The position numbers and the translations under genes are program-made. A stretch of 7,993 bases of DNA from JASFYU01 sp045046905 (lineage in GTDB: Bacteria; Bacteroidota; Bacteroidia; Flavobacteriales; Flavobacteriaceae): positions 1-7,993 of the forward strand of contig JASFYU010000084.1 in assembly GCA_045046905.1 (NCBI GenBank), in the 5' to 3' direction. This document shows, one piece after another, positions 1 through 6,126 of this stretch. The notes beneath the pieces are model-generated. The model was not told the DNA's origin and searched no databases. It saw nothing but the letters and a program-made list of their open reading frames with translations. The first letter of the stretch is position 1. The number at the start of each line of letters is the position of its first letter.

Positions 1-405
1 TTGTACGAATCTGAAAAACGGGTCGCTACCCTATCAAAATATTTTGCAGGGCTTGCTACATTGATTTCGTGTTTGGGCTTATTCGGACTTGCGATTTTTA
101 CCGCAGAAAGAAGACGAAAAGAGATCAGTATACGAAAAGTATTGGGCCAAAGTGCCGCCCAAGTAGCGGTAATGCTCTCAGGGGAGTTTGCCAAATTGGT
201 CTTGATATCCGTGCTGATCGCATTGCCAATTGCCTATATATTAGCGAACAATTGGCTCTCGGGCTTTGCATATCGCATTCCGCTGCAACTTTGGTATTTC
301 TTGGGGGCCGGCCTGTTGGCATTGTTGGTCGCCATGCTGACTGTTGGTTCACAGGCGATAAATGCAGCGAATAAAAGCCCTATTGATGGGTTGAGGGAAG
401 AATGA
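1..405 (+). CDS. ABC transporter permease, MacB/FtsX type, C-terminal part (5' end outside window)
   Basis: This is the last 134 codons of a permease subunit, ending at TGA 403-405; the reading frame is open from base 1, so the gene enters from the left. It covers one terminal FtsX domain: a membrane segment at about residues 13-34, the cytoplasmic coupling motif ERRRKEISIRKVLG (about 36-49), a second membrane segment near 65-83 and a third near 96-116, ending in GLREE. In the family, this inner-membrane domain docks onto the ATPase, and the missing periplasmic domains transmit movement. It aligns without gaps to residues 673-806 of the permease at 708-3128, with 121 of 134 residues identical by hand count. 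Most base differences are synonymous, so both copies seem to be under selection. The substrate is unknown. The family call is secure; whether the unseen part is intact cannot be judged. Confidence 0.93.
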   Translation: MYESEKRVATLSKYFAGLATLISCLGLFGLAIFTAERRRKEISIRKVLGQSAAQVAVMLSGEFAKLVLISVLIALPIAYILANNWLSGFAYRIPLQLWYFLGAGLLALLVAMLTVGSQAINAANKSPIDGLREE

Positions 406-415
406 TTTAATTGAC

Positions 416-523
416 AATGATCAAAACAATGAACAGTTGTCAGTAGGAAATAAAATATCAACGAGCAACTATCAATAAGCAATAAAAAAGTAAACAGTAA
501 GAAGTAATCAGTAGGTAGTGAAT
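416..523. repeat. Degenerate 7-nt tandem repeats
   Basis: From 428 the sequence divides into 7-nt words such as AATGAAC (428-434), AGTTGTC (435-441), AGTAGGA (442-448), AACGAGC (460-466), AACTATC (467-473), AATAAGC (474-480), AGTAAGA (496-502), AGTAATC (503-509) and AGTAGGT (510-516). An 11-nt word (449-459) and an 8-nt word (488-495) interrupt the phase. Words share a purine-rich start and often end in C. Closely related words recur at 613-676, 3147-3278 and 3411-3438. Confidence 0.7.
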
Positions 524-526
524 ATG

Positions 527-574
527 GGGCCTCCCCTTTTTTTAAGGGGAGGTGCCGAAGGCGGAGGGGTCTGG
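527..574. repeat. GC-rich dispersed-repeat-like element with perfect 9-bp hairpin
   Basis: Positions 530-538 and 544-552 are exact inverted copies (CCTCCCCTT and AAGGGGAGG) around a TTTTT loop. They are followed by a G-rich tail GTGCCGAAGGCGGAGGGG (552-569). GC-rich blocks of this sort in AT-rich spacers resemble repeat families I recognise from many Bacteroidota genomes; that link is from memory, not a search. The hairpin is not followed by a T-tract on the + strand, so a classical terminator is unlikely. Confidence 0.6.
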
Positions 575-612
575 TTAATGAAAAAACAGAAACATGTATT
601 AGTGCTGTAAAC

Positions 613-676
613 AGTAAACAAGTTGTCAGCAGGAAGAAGATTTATACGATAAACCAACAACGAACAACGAACAACA
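613..676. repeat. Second block of 7-nt repeats before permease start
   Basis: AGTAAAC (613-619) and AGCAGGA (628-634) resemble words of the first block. Positions 656-662, 663-669 and 670-676 form three consecutive 7-nt units, two AACAACG and one AACAACA, ending 31 bases before ATG 708. The stretch between (635-655) does not keep the phase well. Confidence 0.6.
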
Positions 677-707
677 AATCTCTGTACTCAATACTAAAAT
701 TGAAACC

Positions 708-3128
708 ATGCTAAAACAGAACCTTTTACTATTCTTTCGGAACATCAAAAAACACAAAAGCACTTTTTTGATCAATGCGATCGGTATGTCAATAGGTCTT
801 GCTTGTACCCTTTTAATAAGCATTTGGGTATTGGATGAACTGAGCATTGACGGTTTTCATCAAAAAGGAGATCGACTGGTTCAGATATTACAAAACCTGC
901 CTACACCAAACGGTATTGAAACCGATGAGGCTACCCAAGGCCCCTTGGCCGAAGCACTTGTAAATGAGTTTCCTGAAGTGGAACAAACGGTTTCCGTATT
1001 GGACAATTCATGGTTCGAAGGAGAGAAGTTTTTAGTATCCGATGGTGGCGACCAATTCTTTAGTGCTAATAATCAATTTGCCAGTAAAGACTATTTTTCT
1101 ATTTTTTCGTATCCCTTGCTGCACGGTAGTCCCGATCAGGCACTTGTAAGCTCCGATGGGGTCGTAATTTCGGAAGAAATGGCCATAAAATTGTTCCAAA
1201 CTACAGATGCGATGGGCCGAACGTTAGAATGGATCCATGATGAATACGGCGGTACCTATACGGTTTCAGGAGTTTTTAAAGCGCTCCCTAATACCTCGAC
1301 CGCACAATTCGATGCAGTTTTCAATATGGCCATTTTTATTGCACAGAATGAAGATTTAAAGGAGTGGAACAATAGCGATTTGAAGACCTATGCCGTTTTA
1401 AGACACAATACTTCACTAGCTGCTTTCAATGCCAAAATCAAAGGTTTTCTGAAGACCAAGAGCGGCCATTTTCCCCAAACTTATTTTGCACAGGTATATG
1501 GTGCGCGTTATTTGCACGGCAATTATGAAAACGGAACTGTTTCTGGAGGTAGAATACAGTATGTTCGATTATTCTCCATCATCGCACTTCTGATATTGAT
1601 TATTGCCTGTGTCAATTTCGTCAATATGGCTACCGCGAAGGCTTCCACCCGTATAAAAGAAATTGGGGTGAAGAAATCGGTTGGGGCAAAACGAAAAAGT
1701 CTAATGGTTCAGTTTACGATTGAATCAATTGTGATTGCCACTATATCAATGACATTTGCCTTAATAATCGTAATATTATTATTACCGCAATTCAACACTA
1801 TTTCTGGGAAAGAGTTGACCTTGAACTTCAATGCTAATCTTGTATTCGGCATACTTTTGATTACTTTGGTTACAGGAGTCATTGCAGGAATATATCCTGC
1901 TTTATATTTATCAGGTCTCTCCGTACTGAACGGGTTAAAGGGGAAATTGGCCAAAAATGTTGGCGGACATTTTGTTAGAAAAAGCTTGGTGATTTTTCAA
2001 TTTATGACTTCGGTGGTTCTGATCGTATCGGTTTTTATAGTATACAAGCAGATGGATTTTATTCAGAACAAAAATCTGGGCTTTGACAAAGAACATATTA
2101 TTTGGTTTTCATTGGGAGTTATGGAGGCCAATATGAAAGGGGCCGATGGTTCTGACGGAATGAGTGTAGAACAAATAGAAACTTTCTTACAAACGCTCAA
2201 GGCCACTCCCGGTGTGGTGAACGCCTCAAATTTTAGGCATACCATGATGGCCGATTTCGGGACAACTACCGGAGTCGATTGGCCCGGTAAAGATGCCGAG
2301 CAAAATGTACTATTTGCACAAATATCAGGAGGTTATGATTTTATCGAGACCATGCAGATACAACTTAAAGAAGGGCGTTTGTTCTCAAGGGAATTCAAGA
2401 CCGATAACGAAAAGATTATTTTTAATGAAGCGGGCATAACACAGATGGGCATGAAAAATCCTATCGGAAAAGTTATTTCACTTTGGGGCGAGAATCGTGA
2501 AATTATTGGGGTGGTCAAAGATTTTCATGTAGATAAAATGTACAATAAAGTACTGCCTGTTTTTATGAAACTCGATAATAACAATTTCGCCTCCAATATT
2601 ATGGTACGGATGGAGCCGGGTAATGAAACAGCTACCATAGAACGCATAAAAAATACGTATCAAGACTATTTTATTAAAAGGATGCCCTTTGACTTTCAGT
2701 TTTTGGACGAAAACTTTCAGGCTTTATATAAATCGGAAAAACGGGTCGCTATCCTTTCAAAATATTTTGCCGGGCTTGCGATATTAATTTCGTGTTTAGG
2801 ATTGTTTGGACTAGCCATTTTTACTGCCGAACGAAGACGAAAAGAGATCAGTATCCGAAAAGTATTAGGGCAGAGTGCCGCCCAAGTAATGGTAATGCTC
2901 TCGGGAGAGTTTGCTAAACTAGTCTTGATATCGGTACTAATCGCATTGCCCATTGCCTATATATTAGCAAACAATTGGCTCTCGGATTTTGCATATCATA
3001 TTACATTACAACTTTGGTATTTTCTAGGAGTCGGTGTCATAACATTGTTGGTCGCCATGCTGACAGTTGGGTCACAGGCTATAAATGCAGCAAATAAAAA
3101 CCCTGTAGATGGGTTGAGAGAAGAATGA
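708..3128 (+). CDS. ABC transporter permease, MacB/FtsX family, duplicated architecture
   Basis: This 806-aa inner-membrane permease has the length and layout usual for Bacteroidota MacB-like permeases. An N-terminal membrane segment (about 21-43) is followed by a first periplasmic core domain (about 45-280), an FtsX domain with segments near 285-308, 338-360 and 376-398, a linker segment at 426-448, a second periplasmic domain (about 450-675), and a second FtsX domain with segments near 685-706, 737-755 and 768-788. Coupling motifs RIKEIGVKKSVGAKR (315-329) and ERRRKEISIRKVLG (708-721) should contact the ATPase. ATG 708 fits because MLKQNLLLFFRNIKKHK is the usual amphipathic opening; no Shine-Dalgarno is present, which is normal for the phylum. 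Its C-terminal 134 residues are about 90% identical to the gene ending at 405, indicating tandem duplication. The family predicts type IV mechanotransmission (efflux or lipoprotein handling); the substrate is unknown. Confidence 0.95.
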   Translation: MLKQNLLLFFRNIKKHKSTFLINAIGMSIGLACTLLISIWVLDELSIDGFHQKGDRLVQILQNLPTPNGIETDEATQGPLAEALVNEFPEVEQTVSVLDNSWFEGEKFLVSDGGDQFFSANNQFASKDYFSIFSYPLLHGSPDQALVSSDGVVISEEMAIKLFQTTDAMGRTLEWIHDEYGGTYTVSGVFKALPNTSTAQFDAVFNMAIFIAQNEDLKEWNNSDLKTYAVLRHNTSLAAFNAKIKGFLKTKSGHFPQTYFAQVYGARYLHGNYENGTVSGGRIQYVRLFSIIALLILIIACVNFVNMATAKASTRIKEIGVKKSVGAKRKSLMVQFTIESIVIATISMTFALIIVILLLPQFNTISGKELTLNFNANLVFGILLITLVTGVIAGIYPALYLSGLSVLNGLKGKLAKNVGGHFVRKSLVIFQFMTSVVLIVSVFIVYKQMDFIQNKNLGFDKEHIIWFSLGVMEANMKGADGSDGMSVEQIETFLQTLKATPGVVNASNFRHTMMADFGTTTGVDWPGKDAEQNVLFAQISGGYDFIETMQIQLKEGRLFSREFKTDNEKIIFNEAGITQMGMKNPIGKVISLWGENREIIGVVKDFHVDKMYNKVLPVFMKLDNNNFASNIMVRMEPGNETATIERIKNTYQDYFIKRMPFDFQFLDENFQALYKSEKRVAILSKYFAGLAILISCLGLFGLAIFTAERRRKEISIRKVLGQSAAQVMVMLSGEFAKLVLISVLIALPIAYILANNWLSDFAYHITLQLWYFLGVGVITLLVAMLTVGSQAINAANKNPVDGLREE

Positions 3129-3146
3129 TTTAATTGACAATAAAAA

Positions 3147-3202
3147 AGTAAAAAGTAAAAAGTAAAAAGTAAACAGTGAACAGTAAACAGTAAACAATTA
3201 AC
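3147..3202. repeat. Regular 7-nt tandem array, AGTAAAM type
   Basis: Seven consecutive units fill 3147-3195 without a phase change: three AGTAAAA, then AGTAAAC, AGTGAAC, AGTAAAC and AGTAAAC. A diverged eighth, AATTAAC, lies at 3196-3202. It starts five bases after the shared post-stop tail of the upstream permease gene. Such a clean array is prone to replication slippage, so copy number may vary between strains (inference). Confidence 0.85.
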
Positions 3203-3228
3203 ACTAATCAGGGAAGTACGCAATACAC

Positions 3229-3278
3229 AGTAAACAATTATCAATGAACAATAAACAGTTATCAATGAACAATTGAAC
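3229..3278. repeat. Degenerate 7-nt tandem array, AATGAAC/AGTTATC type
   Basis: Six in-phase units are visible: AGTAAAC (3229-3235), AATTATC (3236-3242), AATGAAC (3243-3249), AATAAAC (3250-3256), AGTTATC (3257-3263) and AATGAAC (3264-3270), then the 8-nt AATTGAAC (3271-3278). The words match those at 428-480, linking the two inter-permease spacers. Confidence 0.8.
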
Positions 3279-3280
3279 GT

Positions 3281-3304
3281 TTTTGCGAGGCACGAGGCAA
3301 ACTG
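3281..3304. repeat. TTGCGAGG-type dispersed repeat remnant
   Basis: The block TTGCGAGGCACGAGGCAA (3283-3300) is bounded by the inverted tetramers TTGC and GCAA. It closely resembles the TTGCGAGGNACGAAGCAATC element that I recall as highly repeated in Bacteroidota genomes. A partial match, TTGCGAG, recurs at 5974-5980 directly before another palindrome. Family membership is by memory only. Confidence 0.5.
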
Positions 3305-3355
3305 TTTGTTAGAAACAATCAGGCCTGAACAATAAATCAATGTGTATGTTTGAAT

Positions 3356-3372
3356 CTGCCTGCAGTAGGTAG
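3356..3372. repeat. Near-palindromic repeat remnant (CTGCCTGC type)
   Basis: Eight positions on each side of A3364 can pair (3356-3363 with 3365-3372), six as Watson-Crick pairs and two as G-T. The left arm CTGCCTGC resembles the CTGCCTGC/GCAGGCAG palindromes common in flavobacterial spacers (recalled, not searched). No T-tract follows. Confidence 0.45.
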
Positions 3373-3410
3373 GTGCAACAATGAAAGGTAGCTGGTTCCT
3401 ATGTAGGAAT

Positions 3411-3438
3411 AACAGACAACTATCAACCAACAACTAAA
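3411..3438. repeat. Short 7-nt repeat block
   Basis: Four in-phase words, AACAGAC (3411-3417), AACTATC (3418-3424), AACCAAC (3425-3431) and AACTAAA (3432-3438), continue the period-7 pattern after the palindromic elements. AACTATC also occurs at 467-473 in the other spacer. Confidence 0.6.
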
Positions 3439-3462
3439 AAAAGAATGAACCCCAAACCAGTT

Positions 3463-3493
3463 CCCTCTCCTTCGGAGGGGGCTAGGGGGTGGG
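3463..3493. repeat. GC-rich hairpin repeat immediately upstream of third permease
   Basis: An 8-bp stem (3463-3470 with 3474-3481, one T-G pair) closes a TTC loop and is followed by the G-rich tail CTAGGGGGTGGGC (3482-3493 and the base after). The pattern resembles GC-rich dispersed repeats of Bacteroidota (recalled). It ends about 13 bases before ATG 3507 and contains a GTG (3489) in frame with the gene, which can mislead start prediction. In mRNA it would place a stable hairpin just before the translation start. Confidence 0.6.
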
Positions 3494-3506
3494 CAAAATT
3501 AAAAGC

Positions 3507-5969
3507 ATGCTAATAAATTATTTAAAAGTAGCCTTCCGGAATATTTTTAGGCACAAATTATTTTCACTGATTAATATTTTTGGCCTGTCGATAAGTATGG
3601 CCACATGTTTATTGATTATTCTGCTGATTTATGGGCAAAAGAAGGCCGACAATTTTCACTCCAAAGGAGACCGTATTGTGCGTGTTCTAAGCGCTAATGC
3701 CTCCGATTTGGCCTTGGCAACCACTCCCCTGCCCTTGGGCAGTGTATTGTTACAAGACTATCCGCATATTGTAGAAAACACGGTTCGTATAAAATCGAGC
3801 TTTGTAGGGGGTGATGTGGTTTATAACAATAATCGAATTCCCTTGGCAGGGCGCTATGTAGATGCCAGTTTTTTTGATGTATTTGATTTTAAGATGGTCA
3901 ACGGAAATTCTAAAACTGCCCTGACTGCCCCTTTTTCTATAGTGATTACTATCGATGCCGCACAAAAGCTATTTGGTGATGAAAACCCTATCGGCAAGTC
4001 GGTAAAACTGAATGATAGTGGCCTAAATACAATGGGGATGGCTATTTTGGAAGGCCATAAAGAAAAAATGCTCGGTGATTTTACGGTTACTGGTGTGGTG
4101 GACACTAGTTTGCCATCTCATATCCAATTTCAATTTCTGATTCCTATGTCCACCGTTTTGGCCTTGGAAAAACAAGATCAAGTTGAAACAGCTTTTGATA
4201 ATTGGGAAAAGTATCAAGAGAGCTATCTTTATGTATTGCTCATGAATGGTAAAACGGAAGAGGACCTCAGCCCAATTTTAGAACAGATCTCGAAAACCAA
4301 GTATGCCACGATTGAAGATATGAATATAGCCTTCAGCGTTCAAGCCCTTTCGTCGATAGCCTTAGGAAAATGGGTCAACAGCCCCATTAGCCTTCAAATG
4401 CCTTTGGAAGTAATTTATTTTCTATCTTTTTTAGGTCTGATCGTACTTTTTTCGGCGGGTTTTAACTATGTGAACCTGTCTTTTGCACGGTCCTTGACAA
4501 GGGCAAAGGAGGTGGGTGTCAGAAAGGTAATCGGTGCGGCACGGCGACAGTTGTTTGTGCAGTTTCTTGTCGAGTCTATTTTAGTTTCACTGGTTTCATT
4601 GGTCATTGCGGTAGGTATTCTTCAGATTTTGAGTAGGGTCTTTTTAAATCTTTGGATCAATCAATTTATAGTTCTCGACCTTACCCCCGATATTGTATTG
4701 TATGCCCTATTTGTTTTATTCAGTATTTTGGTGGGGCTTGTTGCGGGGCTTGTTCCGGCATCTTTTCTTTCCTCTTTCTCTCCGATAAAGACTTTGCGAA
4801 GTGCTTCAGGAATACATCTTGGTATTGGTAAACGTATGAATCTGCGTAAATTTTTGGTCATTGTACAGTTCAGTGCTTCATTGTTCTTTATCATCACAAC
4901 ACTTTTGATTTTCTCACAGCTAAACTATCAATTACAGACGAAATACGGTTTTGATCAAAGTGATATAATCAATGTAAAACTCCAAGGGATCGATTATAAA
5001 ACCTTGTCGAATGAATTCGAACAAAATCCATCGATTCAGAACATATCGGCAAGTTCCTTTGTTCCCGGAACCGGTGGTTATGGTGGCGATATGCAGATTA
5101 AAACACTAGAAATGTCAAATGCCGATCTACGTTCAAGTTTTATTGGTGTGGATCAGCATTTTATTCCCAATTTAAAACTACAAATACAGGCTGGGCATAA
5201 TTTTCCTGAATCCCTTCCAAAAAATGATGAACAATCGATTATTGTTAATGAGGCTGCTGCCCGACTTTTAGGCTACCAAAGACCAAAAGATATTGTTGGG
5301 GAAACCATAATGATAGGAGAAGAGGAAAAAGTAGTGCAGGTAATAGGTCTGGTTAAAAACTTTATTTTTGATGTATTGATGGAAGCCGATAAGAATGACC
5401 CCTTGCTTATACGGTATTTACCTGATGACTTTAAGTATATGAATGTACGGTATGACTCTAGAGAGAAAGCAGGGGCCGTTATTGGGTATATGGAGCATAG
5501 GTGGAAGGCATTGGATCCGATACACTCGTTTAAATATGAGATTTACGAAGATGAGTTAAAGGCGACCAATGCTATTTTTTCAGATGTCACCTATATCTTG
5601 GGGTTCATTTCTTTTTTGACTATTTGTATCTCTTGTCTTGGCCTTTTAGGAATGGCTGCTTATAGTGCAGAATCTAAGAAAAGGGAAATCGGTATTCGTA
5701 AAGTACACGGCGCAGAGATTAAGAGTATTACACTCTTATTATCGAATGGGTTCCTTAAAATGTTTGCTGTTGCCATAGTGGTTACCGTTCCTATAGCGTA
5801 TTTACTGAATAGCATTTGGTTAGAAGAGTTTTCATATCATGTAGATTTTAGTGCAGACATTATTTTTTTGGGGATAGGAATTATGCTTCTGCTCGGTTTC
5901 GGAACCATTTTATCGCAAACCATACGTGCTGCATCTGCCAAGCCTATTAAAAGTTTACGAACTGAATAA
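3507..5969 (+). CDS. ABC transporter permease, MacB/FtsX family, divergent paralogue
   Basis: This 820-aa permease has the same duplicated plan as its neighbour. Membrane segments lie near residues 21-43, 301-323, 354-375, 397-418, 449-469, 695-716, 750-766 and 783-803; periplasmic core domains fill about 45-295 and 472-690. Coupling motifs are RAKEVGVRKVIGAARR (332-347) and ESKKREIGIRKVHGAE (722-737). I chose ATG 3507 because MLINYLKVAFRNIFRHK is the standard family opening. An in-frame GTG at 3489 would add six residues, but it lies inside the GC-rich repeat element. Sequence similarity to the 708-3128 protein is limited mainly to the membrane domains and motifs, so it is an older paralogue and may form a different half of a heteromeric transporter (inference). 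It ends with the usual P-I-K-S-L-R-T-E tail. The ATPase gene follows 157 bases later. Confidence 0.95.
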   Translation: MLINYLKVAFRNIFRHKLFSLINIFGLSISMATCLLIILLIYGQKKADNFHSKGDRIVRVLSANASDLALATTPLPLGSVLLQDYPHIVENTVRIKSSFVGGDVVYNNNRIPLAGRYVDASFFDVFDFKMVNGNSKTALTAPFSIVITIDAAQKLFGDENPIGKSVKLNDSGLNTMGMAILEGHKEKMLGDFTVTGVVDTSLPSHIQFQFLIPMSTVLALEKQDQVETAFDNWEKYQESYLYVLLMNGKTEEDLSPILEQISKTKYATIEDMNIAFSVQALSSIALGKWVNSPISLQMPLEVIYFLSFLGLIVLFSAGFNYVNLSFARSLTRAKEVGVRKVIGAARRQLFVQFLVESILVSLVSLVIAVGILQILSRVFLNLWINQFIVLDLTPDIVLYALFVLFSILVGLVAGLVPASFLSSFSPIKTLRSASGIHLGIGKRMNLRKFLVIVQFSASLFFIITTLLIFSQLNYQLQTKYGFDQSDIINVKLQGIDYKTLSNEFEQNPSIQNISASSFVPGTGGYGGDMQIKTLEMSNADLRSSFIGVDQHFIPNLKLQIQAGHNFPESLPKNDEQSIIVNEAAARLLGYQRPKDIVGETIMIGEEEKVVQVIGLVKNFIFDVLMEADKNDPLLIRYLPDDFKYMNVRYDSREKAGAVIGYMEHRWKALDPIHSFKYEIYEDELKATNAIFSDVTYILGFISFLTICISCLGLLGMAAYSAESKKREIGIRKVHGAEIKSITLLLSNGFLKMFAVAIVVTVPIAYLLNSIWLEEFSYHVDFSADIIFLGIGIMLLLGFGTILSQTIRAASAKPIKSLRTE

Positions 5970-5978
5970 TTTCTTGCG

Positions 5979-6011
5979 AGACCTATCAGGTTTTAAAAAC
6001 CTGACAGGTCT
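5979..6011. repeat. 16-base inverted repeat (GACCTGTCAGG type) between permease and ATPase
   Basis: The left arm 5979-5994 and right arm 5996-6011 are inverted copies with a single mismatch (A5985 opposite C6005) around A5995. It starts ten bases after the permease stop. The arms AGACCTATCAGGTTTT and AAAACCTGACAGGTCT match a palindrome I recall as widely dispersed in Bacteroidota. The T and A runs lie at the centre, not after the stem, so it is not a standard intrinsic terminator, although the RNA hairpin could reduce read-through into the ATPase or protect the upstream 3' end. Confidence 0.75.
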
Positions 6012-6126
6012 AAAAGGAGATAAAACAGTATTAACTTAGAACCTGTACCCCAATATAGAAAGGGTATAGAAAGCAAACATAAAATTTGATATAAACGCTA
6101 ACATATTAATTACTAAAAAAACAATT

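Larger units (their letters stand above)
406..707. other. Spacer between two paralogous permease genes, filled with repeats
   Basis: No gene is supported in these 302 bases. The first 13 bases after the stop (406-418) match 3129-3141, after the stop of the downstream paralogue, so the duplicated unit runs slightly past the coding end. The rest is period-7 repeat sequence (416-523 and 613-676) around a GC-rich hairpin element (527-574). Stops are frequent in all frames. No convincing Bacteroidota promoter (TTTG near -33 with TAnnTTTG near -7) or Shine-Dalgarno sequence stands before ATG 708. Confidence 0.75.
3129..3506. other. Repeat-rich spacer between second and third permease genes
   Basis: No gene is supported in these 378 bases. 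In order it holds the 13-base tail shared with the upstream duplicate (3129-3141), a regular 7-nt tandem array (3147-3202), a less regular one (3229-3278), a TTGCGAGG-type element (3281-3304), a near-palindrome (3356-3372), a third short 7-nt block (3411-3438) and a GC-rich hairpin element (3463-3493) that reaches to 13 bases before the start codon. A long open frame on the minus strand here reads the repeats as low-complexity C/L/F/T/V/Y-rich sequence and is not credible as a gene. Confidence 0.75.

Noticed and set aside
406..707. Insertion sequence or MITE separating the duplicated permeases
   Set aside because: There is no transposase, no terminal inverted repeats framing the spacer and no visible target-site duplication; only short internal hairpins are present.
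3147..3278. CRISPR array
   Set aside because: Units are 7 nt and contiguous, with no unique spacers of fixed length and no cas gene.
2996..3433. 145-codon minus-strand open frame across the second spacer
   Set aside because: Its product is largely translated 7-nt repeats (C, L, F, T, V, Y-rich) plus the antisense of the permease end. No family features are visible.
6070..6126. Bacteroidota-type promoter before the ATPase (TAAAATTTG near 6081)
   Set aside because: Spacing inside the -7 motif is one base too long and no TTTG stands near -33. It is too weak to list as a feature.
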